The position numbers and the translations under genes were made by a program. From contig NZ_UPSE01000161.1 of NCBI RefSeq assembly GCF_900573885.1, forward strand, positions 124,001 to 188,000: a stretch of DNA of 64,000 bases, given 5' to 3'. The stretch is from Pseudomonas viridiflava (lineage in GTDB: Bacteria; Pseudomonadota; Gammaproteobacteria; Pseudomonadales; Pseudomonadaceae). The notes beneath the pieces are model-generated. The model saw only the letters and a program-made list of their open reading frames with translations, was not told the DNA's origin and did no database searches. Shown here piece after piece: positions 57,550-64,000 of this stretch (its first letter is position 1; the number at the start of each line of letters is the position of its first letter).

Positions 57550-59076
57550 TTAGTTTTTAGTGTGGGCAGGTGGTTGCGGAAAACGGGCTTTGCGCTCCAG
57601 GTCGTCGAGGTCGATGTGGTTGCGCATGTATTGCTGACTGGCGTCGGTAAACGGCTGGTGATCCCAGCTCTTGAGTGTGCCCATGCTCAGTGCGCCGGCC
57701 ACGAAGCGACGACGGCGCTGACTGGCCAATACCTGATGGTGAATGGCGGGAATGTTCCACTTGTTACGCGCCTCCTCGAGAAACGCCTCGAACAGGCTCA
57801 GGTGCTCAGCTGAGCCGCTCAACTCTTCAAGCTCGAAGGGATCTTGCTTGGTGTTGTAGAGCAGACAGGGGTCCTGTTCGGAGTACATGAATTTGTACGG
57901 GCCGCGACGGATCATCATCAGCGGGCTGTTGGTGCCCTCGGCCATGTATTCGCCAAACACCTCGTCGTGGCCGCCAGTGCCGAGCAAGTGCGGCATCAGC
58001 GAGCGGCCGTCCAGCGGCAACTCGTCACGCAACTGCCCGCCCGCCAGTTCCACGAAGGTCGGCAACAAATCGGCAGTGGAAATGGAAGCGCTCACCCGGC
58101 CGGCGGCAAATTGTGCTGGCGCGTGAATCACCATAGGCACGCGGGCGGCCATCTCGAACCAGTGCATTTTGTACCAGAGCCCTCGCTCGCCGAGCATGTC
58201 GCCGTGGTCGCCCGAGAACACGATCACGGTGTTGTCCGCCAGGCCGGTGGCTTCCAGGGTTTCCAGCAGCTTGCCGATGTTGCTGTCGATGTAGCTGCAG
58301 GCGCCGAAGTAGGCACGGCGAGCGTCGCGAATTTTGTCTTCCGGCATGGGTTTGTCCCACAGGTCGATGACTTTCATCAGCCGCTGCGAATGCGGGTCTT
58401 GTTCGCTTTGGGCGCGGGGGTGGCGCGGCAGCGGAATTTCCTGATCGTCGTACAGGTCCCAGAATTTTTTCGGGATGGTGTACGGGTCGTGGGGGTGGGT
58501 CATCGACACCGTCAGGCAAAACGGCTGCTCCGGCGCTTCGCGCACGTGGTCGAACAGGTATTGCTGCGCCTTGAACACCACCTCTTCGTCGAAATCCAGT
58601 TGGTTGGTGCGCACGCACGGGCCGGCTTGCAGCACCGAGGACATGTTGTGGTACCAGCTTGGGCGCACGTCCGGTTCGTCCCAGTTCACCGCCCAGCCGT
58701 AATCGGCCGGGTAGATGTCGCTGGTCAGGCGTTGTTCGTAACCGTGCAACTGGTCAGGCCCGCAGAAGTGCATTTTTCCGGACAACGCGGTTTTGTAGCC
58801 CAGGCGGCGCAAGTAATGCGCATAGGTCGGCACGTCGGCGGGGAAGTCGGCAGCGTTGTCATAGGCACCGATTTTCGACGGCAACTGACCGCTTACCAGC
58901 GTGAAGCGTGAGGGCGCACACAGTGGGCTATTGCAGTAGGCGGAATCGAACACTACCCCTTCGCTGGCCAGTCGGCTGAGGTGGGGCATTTGAATCGGCG
59001 ATGCCGGGTCGTGCAAAGGCAAAAGAGGCGCGGCCATCTGATCGGCCATGATGAAAAGGATGTTCGGGCGGTTCAT
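57550..59076 (-). CDS. betC: Choline sulfatase
   Basis: A 508-residue sulfatase hydrolysing choline-O-sulfate to choline and sulfate, giving osmoprotectant and sulfur. The sulfatase signature CAPSRFTLVSG near residues 52-62 holds the Cys that becomes formylglycine; NILFIMADQMA and SGDHGDMLGERG are the metal-binding motifs. It lacks a signal peptide, so it acts in the cytoplasm. Divergent from its likely regulator at 59205 and 15 bases before choX. Confidence 0.93.
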   Translation of the reverse strand: MNRPNILFIMADQMAAPLLPLHDPASPIQMPHLSRLASEGVVFDSAYCNSPLCAPSRFTLVSGQLPSKIGAYDNAADFPADVPTYAHYLRRLGYKTALSGKMHFCGPDQLHGYEQRLTSDIYPADYGWAVNWDEPDVRPSWYHNMSSVLQAGPCVRTNQLDFDEEVVFKAQQYLFDHVREAPEQPFCLTVSMTHPHDPYTIPKKFWDLYDDQEIPLPRHPRAQSEQDPHSQRLMKVIDLWDKPMPEDKIRDARRAYFGACSYIDSNIGKLLETLEATGLADNTVIVFSGDHGDMLGERGLWYKMHWFEMAARVPMVIHAPAQFAAGRVSASISTADLLPTFVELAGGQLRDELPLDGRSLMPHLLGTGGHDEVFGEYMAEGTNSPLMMIRRGPYKFMYSEQDPCLLYNTKQDPFELEELSGSAEHLSLFEAFLEEARNKWNIPAIHHQVLASQRRRRFVAGALSMGTLKSWDHQPFTDASQQYMRNHIDLDDLERKARFPQPPAHTKN

Positions 59077-59204
59077 GTGGCAGGCTTATCCTATGCGGAT
59101 CGGTTATGCGATAGTGATGGCCAGATCTTCTGCCTCACGCATTCAGGGGTAAAGCGCATGGCCACGCATGTTTCGGATAACCACTGCTTATGTGAGCGCG
59201 CAGC
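59077..59204. promoter_or_regulatory. Divergent betC/LysR promoter region
   Basis: This 128-base gap must contain both promoters. Two near-identical units, TATGCGGAT (59092-59100) and TATGCGAT (59105-59112), lie 12-13 bases apart just before betC; TATGC is also framed by ATCC/GGAT. They are candidate LysR-type contacts, but no perfect T-N11-A dyad is clear. Confidence 0.35.
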
Positions 59205-60098
59205 GTGAGCTTGCCACTGGATTTACTGCGCGTGTTCGAAGCCGCGGCCCGCTCCCTGAGTTTCACCAGCGCGGCTGCCGAGTTGGGCACCACGCAACCG
59301 GCGGTGAGCCAGCAGATAAAGCGTCTGGAAAAAGAGCTGGCGGTGCGTTTGTTCAACCGCATTCACCGCGGCATCACCCTGACCGACGCCGGGCAGGTGC
59401 TGCTCTTGCACGTGCAGCAGGGCCTGGAAACCATCGACGCCGGCGTTGCCGCCATCACCGCGCAGAACCAGCATGAGGTGTTGCAGGTTTCCACCGACTT
59501 CGCCTTCGCCGCCTATTGGTTGATGCCGCGTTTGCCGCGCTTTCGCCAGGCCAATCCGCACCTGGACGTCAGCCTGATCACCAGCGACCGCAGCATGACC
59601 AGCCTGCGCAGCGACATCGATATCGCCATCACCTTTGGCGACGGCCGCTTCAAACACACCGAAGCCAGCCGCCTGTTCAGCGAAGAGGTGTTCCCGATAT
59701 GCAGCCCGCGCTTGCTGGAAGGACGCACCTTGCCGCTGGCCAGGGAACAGCTCGCCAGCTTGCCGCTGCTGCACCTGAAGCCGGACATGAGCAGCCGCTG
59801 GTTTGACTGGAACGGGCTGTTCCAGGCCTTGGGCATTAATCAGCCGGTGGGGCCCGCAGCGCTGAGTTTCGACAACTACACGCTGTTGATCCAGGCGGCG
59901 ATCGCCGGCCAAGGCGTGGCGATTGGCTGGAGCCATCTGGTCGATGAGCTGCTCGACCAGGGCGTGCTGTGCAAGGTTATCGACGGCCAGGCGCAATCGC
60001 GCTTTGGCTATTACGCCGTGCTTTCCGAGCGCAAACGTCGGGCGCGTTTGCTGCAGCCGTTTGTGGATTGGTTGCAGGCCGAACTGAAAGGTCAGTAG
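59205..60098 (+). CDS. LysR-family regulator next to betC
   Basis: A 297-residue activator. The N-terminal helix-turn-helix (about 1-62: DLLRVFEAAARSLSFTSAAAELGTTQPAVSQQIKRLE) is followed by a substrate-binding domain (about 90-290). It is adjacent to and divergent from betC, and by analogy would activate betC-choX in response to choline-O-sulfate or choline. The start is GTG 59205 (MSLPLDLL), with a weak ribosome site. Confidence 0.9.
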   Translation: MSLPLDLLRVFEAAARSLSFTSAAAELGTTQPAVSQQIKRLEKELAVRLFNRIHRGITLTDAGQVLLLHVQQGLETIDAGVAAITAQNQHEVLQVSTDFAFAAYWLMPRLPRFRQANPHLDVSLITSDRSMTSLRSDIDIAITFGDGRFKHTEASRLFSEEVFPICSPRLLEGRTLPLAREQLASLPLLHLKPDMSSRWFDWNGLFQALGINQPVGPAALSFDNYTLLIQAAIAGQGVAIGWSHLVDELLDQGVLCKVIDGQAQSRFGYYAVLSERKRRARLLQPFVDWLQAELKGQ

Positions 60099-60212
60099 TA
60101 AGAATTTTCTGACTGCATTTGATGAACTGCATCACAGCGCATTCCATACCGCACCGGCCTTTCCTATACTGCGCGGGCCGGCAAGGACTGCCCTGGCTCC
60201 ATTTCATCTGCC

Positions 60213-61160
60213 ATGTGGACTGTCCTTGTGAATATTCGCCCCGCCCTCGCCCGCGTGTTGTTCTGCACCCTTTTTGCCCTTGGCAGCGTTTGTGTGGCGG
60301 CGGAGAAACTGCCCGCCAAACCGACTGGCAAACCTGCGGTGAAGGTTCAGGAGCTGGCATCCGGCAGCGCCCTGCTGGTGGACCTGAAAACCAACGAAGT
60401 GCTGTATTCCAGCAACCCCGACAAAGTGGTGCCGATCGCCTCGGTAACCAAGTTGATGACCGCCATGGTCACGCTGGATGCCAAGCTGCCGATGGACGAA
60501 GTGCTGCCGGTGAAAATTCAGGACGTTGCCGAAATGCGCGGCGTGTTTTCGCGGGTCAAGGTGGGCAGTCTCGCCACGCGCCGCGAGATGTTGCTGCTGG
60601 CGCTGATGTCATCGGAAAACCGTATGGCGGCCAGCCTGGCGCATCACTATCCGGGTGGCGTCACCGGCTTCGTCAATGCCATGAACGCCAAGGCGCGGGC
60701 GCTGGGCATGAGCCATACCCGCTACACCGAGCCGACCGGGTTGTCGGAGCGCAACGTGTCCAGCGCCAACGACCTGGTCAAGCTGCTCAAGGCCAGCCAG
60801 CAATACCCGCTGCTGGGGCAGATGAGCACTACACCGGAAACCACCGCCGCCTTCAAAAAGCCCAACTACACCCTGGGTTTTCGCAACACCAATCACCTGA
60901 TCTACAAAGCCAACTGGAGCATTCAGTTGACCAAGACCGGCTTTACCGATGAGGCCGGTCACTGCCTGGTGATGCGCACCATGATGAACAACCGGCCGGT
61001 GGCGTTCGTGGTACTCGATGCCTTTGGCAAATACACCCACATCGCCGATGCCGGGCGTTTGAAAACCTGGGTTGAAACCGGCCGCGTGTCGCCGGTATCT
61101 GCCGCCGCGATGGCCTACAAGCGCTCCAAGCAGAGCGCGCATCAACTGGCGGCGGACTAA
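60213..61160 (+). CDS. pbpG: D-alanyl-D-alanine endopeptidase, PBP7 type
   Basis: A 315-residue penicillin-binding protein that cuts peptidoglycan cross-links in the periplasm. Three active-site motifs appear: SVTK near residue 76 (SxxK), SEN near 133 and KTG near 246, with a signal peptide ending CVAAE. The start is uncertain: ATG 60213 or the in-frame GTG 60228 (MNIRPAL); the latter gives a cleaner signal peptide of about 26 residues. Confidence 0.92.
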   Translation: MWTVLVNIRPALARVLFCTLFALGSVCVAAEKLPAKPTGKPAVKVQELASGSALLVDLKTNEVLYSSNPDKVVPIASVTKLMTAMVTLDAKLPMDEVLPVKIQDVAEMRGVFSRVKVGSLATRREMLLLALMSSENRMAASLAHHYPGGVTGFVNAMNAKARALGMSHTRYTEPTGLSERNVSSANDLVKLLKASQQYPLLGQMSTTPETTAAFKKPNYTLGFRNTNHLIYKANWSIQLTKTGFTDEAGHCLVMRTMMNNRPVAFVVLDAFGKYTHIADAGRLKTWVETGRVSPVSAAAMAYKRSKQSAHQLAAD

Positions 61161-61167
61161 CCGCCGC

Positions 61168-61830
61168 TCAGGAAACGCCCATGTAGCGGTCGGCTCGGTG
61201 GTTGATGGCGAGCACCAGATTCAGCGCCAGAGCACCGAGCACCGACAGCGCGACTTTTTCCGGGGCGATGACAAACAGCGAGGTCAGCACGATCACCGCG
61301 TCCACGCCCATTTGCACCAGCCCCGCGCGCACGCCGAAGCGTTCCTGCAAGAACAGCGCGAGAATGTTGACCCCGCCCAGGCTGGCGCGATGACGGAAGA
61401 GCATCAACAGCCCCAAGCCCATCGCCAGACCGCCAAATACCGCTGCATACAGCGGGCTCAGGTGCTCGAACGACACCCAGTGCGGTGTCATTTCCGCCAG
61501 CACCGAAACCATCGCCACTGCACAGCCGGTGCGCAGCGTGAAGCTCCAGCCCATACGCCAGATGCCCAGCAGGTAAAACGGCAGATTGAGCAGAAAGAAC
61601 ATCAAGCCGAACGCAACGCCCAGTTGGTACTTGAGCAGAAAGGCCAGGCCCACCATACCTCCGGTCAGCAAGCCGGCATGGGCGTAAAAGGCGATGCCCA
61701 GCGCCACCATGGCGGTGCCGGAAATCATGGCGAGGCCGTCCTCCCAGAGCGGGTGACGGACAAAAACCTTGGCCACGGTTTCGACTTCGGCCGGGTCGAT
61801 GTCGACGGAGCCGGACGGGTTGTCTTGCAT
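61168..61830 (-). CDS. YitT-family integral membrane protein
   Basis: A 220-residue protein with five to six membrane helices (MISGTAMVALGIAFYAHAGL, GGMVGLAFLLKYQLGVAFGLMFFLLNLPFYLLGI, and further). The segment FRHRASLGGVNILALFLQERFGVRAG near 145-170 is the family signature. The function is unknown. It is convergent with pbpG (7-base gap) and co-oriented with folA. Confidence 0.8.
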   Translation of the reverse strand: MQDNPSGSVDIDPAEVETVAKVFVRHPLWEDGLAMISGTAMVALGIAFYAHAGLLTGGMVGLAFLLKYQLGVAFGLMFFLLNLPFYLLGIWRMGWSFTLRTGCAVAMVSVLAEMTPHWVSFEHLSPLYAAVFGGLAMGLGLLMLFRHRASLGGVNILALFLQERFGVRAGLVQMGVDAVIVLTSLFVIAPEKVALSVLGALALNLVLAINHRADRYMGVS

Positions 61831-61911
61831 GGGAAACCCTCGGAAATAGCAGCGCGCCGCCTCAGACGAGGCAGCGTTAATAAGCGTAGTCAGTGGAGCA
61901 GGCGGTGCGGG

Positions 61912-62424
61912 CTAGCGTTTGTCCCACACTTCAAAGCTGTAGGCCGGCGTTTCGCCGCTGCCTTCGTGCTCAATGCTGGAGGCCAGGTGCCAGGCGGCCT
62001 GGTCGAAAACGGGAAACCAGGCGTCGCCCTCCGGGCTCAGGGCCACGCGGGTCAGGTACAGGCGTTGTGCCAATGCCAGGCCTTGTTCATAGAGCTGGGC
62101 GCCGCCGATCAGCATCAGCTCATCGGCATCCTCGTGGCTGGCCCACTCTTCGGCGCGAGCGATGGCGGCTTCCAGCGAGGCAAATACCTCGGCGCCTTCG
62201 AGGGTCAAGCCAGCCTGGCGGCTGACCACCAGATTCAGCCGACCCGGCAATGGCCGGCCGAGGGAGTCCCAGGTTTTGCGACCCATGATGATCGGCTTGC
62301 CGAGGGTCATGGCTTTGAAGTGTTTGAGGTCCGCTGGCAGGTGCCAGGGCAATTGGTTGTCGCGGCCAATCACACGGTTGTCGGCGAGGGCGGCGATCAG
62401 GCAGAGGGGACGGGTCGTATTCAT
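61912..62424 (-). CDS. folA: Dihydrofolate reductase
   Basis: A 170-residue enzyme reducing dihydrofolate to tetrahydrofolate, the trimethoprim target. The active-site region DNRVIGRDNQLPWHLPADLKHFK has the conserved acidic residue (Asp of ADLKHFK), with GRKTWDSLGRPLPGR and IGGAQLYEQ following, all standard. ATG 62424 starts the frame; divergent from the DUF2868 gene. Confidence 0.98.
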   Translation of the reverse strand: MNTTRPLCLIAALADNRVIGRDNQLPWHLPADLKHFKAMTLGKPIIMGRKTWDSLGRPLPGRLNLVVSRQAGLTLEGAEVFASLEAAIARAEEWASHEDADELMLIGGAQLYEQGLALAQRLYLTRVALSPEGDAWFPVFDQAAWHLASSIEHEGSGETPAYSFEVWDKR

Positions 62425-62536
62425 GGCGGCGAGGATAACGGCTCGCCTGCCGGAAAAAAAGCAAACGGATGATGGGGCGCGCCTGAGCGGTTATCCTCAA
62501 ACCCGGCGGCCCCATGGGGCGGCTACATTCTTAGCC

Positions 62537-63949
62537 ATGAGTTTATGCATGACCGCATCGAAATCCCCGCTCCCTTCCCTGCCGCCACTGCAGCGTCTGT
62601 GGCTCACCGAGGCCGTGCGGCTGCGCGAAGAACAGGCGGGACCGCTGGAAGACCGCGAAGCGAATCGCCAGGCCGTCGCCACAGGCGGTTCGCTTGAACA
62701 ACGCATCGAAAGCCGCGCGCTGTGGCTGGCACAACGCGACGGCATGCTGGGGGCTCTGTTGCACTGGCGGCAGGGCGCGGTGTTGGCGGTCTGGCTGCTG
62801 GCGGCGCTGGCTGTGCTCAGCGGTGCGGGTTTAGGCTTCGCCGCGCTGGGGGACGGGCAACGGCCGGTAAATTTGTTCTGGGCCCTGGGCAGTTTGCTCG
62901 GCCTGCATCTAATAACCCTGGTCGGCTGGGCCGTGGGGCTGCTGTTTGCCGGCAGCGGCGGCGCCAGCCTTGGCCGCTTGTGGTTATGGCTGAGCGAAAA
63001 ACTCGCCCGCGACGCACAAGCGGTGCACCTGGCGCCGGCATTGCTGGTGCTGCTGCAGCGCCAGCGCTTGAACCGCTGGGTGCTGGGCTTGTGCGTGCAT
63101 GGGTTGTGGTTGCTGTTGCTGCTCAGCGCCTTGGGCAGCCTGCTGGCGCTGCTGGCGACGCGACGTTACGGCTTTGTGTGGGAAACCACGCTGCTGGGCA
63201 GCGACACGTTTGTGACGGTGATTCAGGCCCTTGGCAGCGCCGCTCAGTGGCTGGGTTTCAGCACGCCGTCGGTAGAGGTGATCCGCGCCAGCGGCGCCGA
63301 TGCCATCGCCGAAGAAAGCGCCCGACAGGCCTGGGCCGTCTGGCTGCTGGGTATGTTGATCTGCTACGGCGTACTGCCCCGCGCGGTACTGGCTTCGTTT
63401 TGCGCGTGGCGCTGGCGGCAAGGCCGCGCGCGCTTGGGTCTGGACCTCGATTTGCCGGGCTACAGCCTGCTGCGCGAGCGGCTGCAACCGGGCAGTGAAC
63501 GGCTGGGCGTGACCGATGCGGCGCCGCAGCAGATGCCCTCGGTGCAGACCGGCACGGCGGTATCCAGCAGCTCGGGTGCGGTGTTGGTCGCGGTTGAACT
63601 CGACCCCCGTCGCGCCTGGCCGCCGACCGTGCCCAAAGGCGTGGCCGATGCTGGCGTGATCGACAGCCGCGAGCAACGACAGCACCTGCTCGACCAATTG
63701 AGCCGTTTTCCGCCGTCGCGCCTGGCGATCGCCTGCGACCCGCGCCGCTCGCCGGACCGCGGCACGCTGGCGCTGCTGGCCGAGCTGGCGCGCAATGCCG
63801 GCGAAACCCGAATCTGGCTGCTGGCCGCCGAGCCAGGCGAGGCGCTCGACAGCCAGCGTCTTGAAGACTGGCACGTTGCCCTCGATGGGTTGCAGTTGAA
63901 CTGGCGCCAGGGCGCGCCGTTGCAGTGGCTGGAGCATGCCCATGAATGA
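62537..63949 (+). CDS. DUF2868-type membrane protein
   Basis: A 470-residue protein with several hydrophobic segments in residues about 75-270 (AVLAVWLLAALAVLSGAGLGFAALG, LLGLHLITLVGWAVGLLFAG, WVLGLCVHGLWLLLLLSALGSLLALLA, AVWLLGMLICYGVLPRAVL) and a hydrophilic C-terminal part. It is followed, with an 8-base overlap, by a gene starting as a P-loop GTPase, a pairing known for DUF2868/DUF3482. The function is unknown. ATG 62537 follows no strong ribosome site; ATG 62549 in the same frame is possible. Confidence 0.75.
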   Translation: MSLCMTASKSPLPSLPPLQRLWLTEAVRLREEQAGPLEDREANRQAVATGGSLEQRIESRALWLAQRDGMLGALLHWRQGAVLAVWLLAALAVLSGAGLGFAALGDGQRPVNLFWALGSLLGLHLITLVGWAVGLLFAGSGGASLGRLWLWLSEKLARDAQAVHLAPALLVLLQRQRLNRWVLGLCVHGLWLLLLLSALGSLLALLATRRYGFVWETTLLGSDTFVTVIQALGSAAQWLGFSTPSVEVIRASGADAIAEESARQAWAVWLLGMLICYGVLPRAVLASFCAWRWRQGRARLGLDLDLPGYSLLRERLQPGSERLGVTDAAPQQMPSVQTGTAVSSSSGAVLVAVELDPRRAWPPTVPKGVADAGVIDSREQRQHLLDQLSRFPPSRLAIACDPRRSPDRGTLALLAELARNAGETRIWLLAAEPGEALDSQRLEDWHVALDGLQLNWRQGAPLQWLEHAHE

Positions 63950-64000
63950 AGTCAGCCGTTCGCCGCTCAAGTTGGCCGTGGTGGGCCACACCAACGTCGG
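63942..64000 (+). CDS. DUF3482-type GTPase, 5' part only
   Basis: ATG 63942 opens MNEVSRSPLKLAVVGHTNVG, the start of a P-loop (GHTNVGK would be the usual G1 motif) cut off by the window edge after 19 codons and two bases. It overlaps the preceding gene by 8 bases and is surely coupled to it. The DUF3482 label rests on the pairing with DUF2868. Confidence 0.65.
   Translation, partial: MNEVSRSPLKLAVVGHTNV

Overview
The window is a stretch of Pseudomonas chromosome centred on the replication origin. The order rpmH-dnaA-dnaN-recF-gyrB, the leftward blocks rnpA-yidD-yidC-mnmE and mnmG-rsmG-parA-parB-atp-glmU-glmR-glmS, and the rightward order plsC-gmhB-glyS-glyQ-tag-htrB-pilZ-TPR-trkA-rsmB-fmt-def-LysM-dprA-tsaC-qor-hemF-aroE match what is known of the Pseudomonas origin region (PAO1 PA0001 onward, and the end of that chromosome). 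High G+C, GTG starts (dnaA, rnpA, glyQ, hemF and others) and REP sequences of the GTAGGAGC type fit a fluorescens/putida-like species; the species cannot be named from this window.

Layout. 1-8 kb: a cobalamin (corrin ring) cluster in two divergent arms, cobL-cbiD-cobK leftward and cobG-cobH-cobI-cobJ rightward, after a cut-off gene for a secreted protein. 8-13 kb: an SdiA-regulated-type protein, then glmS, its DeoR-family regulator and glmU (UDP-GlcNAc supply). The vacant Tn7 attachment site after glmS holds a perfect inverted pair of DnaA boxes. 13-20.5 kb: the whole atpIBEFHAGDC operon. 20.6-25 kb: parB, parA, rsmG, mnmG. 25-30 kb: two origin-like intergenic regions that look alike (mnmG/mnmE and rpmH/dnaA), flanking mnmE, yidC, yidD, rnpA and rpmH. 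30-36 kb: dnaA, dnaN, recF (with two perfect parS sites inside it) and gyrB. 36-49 kb: a PhoA-type alkaline phosphatase, then phospholipid and LPS synthesis (plsC, gmhB, htrB-like), glycyl-tRNA synthetase, a DNA glycosylase, PilZ and TPR proteins, K+ uptake (trkA), and rRNA and initiator-Met processing (rsmB, fmt, def). 49-55 kb: LysM protein, dprA, tsaC, qor, hemF, aroE. 55-60 kb: a choline-O-sulfate cassette (SulP transporter, ChoX-like binding protein, choline sulfatase BetC, divergent LysR regulator). 60-64 kb: pbpG, a YitT-type membrane protein, folA, and a DUF2868/DUF3482 gene pair cut by the window edge.

How it works together. DnaA acts at boxes in the origin regions. ParB would load at the parS sites in recF about 3 kb from oriC, and ParA would move that complex, so origin firing, clamp loading, supercoiling and segregation are encoded side by side. 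From the origin to about 9 kb every gene on the left arm is transcribed away from oriC, as are dnaA-gyrB on the right, so the highly expressed genes run with the replication fork.

This is mostly conserved core chromosome. I see no phage, transposase, CRISPR, tRNA or rRNA gene. The points most worth checking are the near-duplicate origin module, the DnaA-box palindrome at attTn7, the surplus of perfect DnaA boxes, three families of intergenic inverted repeats (two of them overlapping stop codons), and small regulatory structures in the atp, glm and def-fmt operons.
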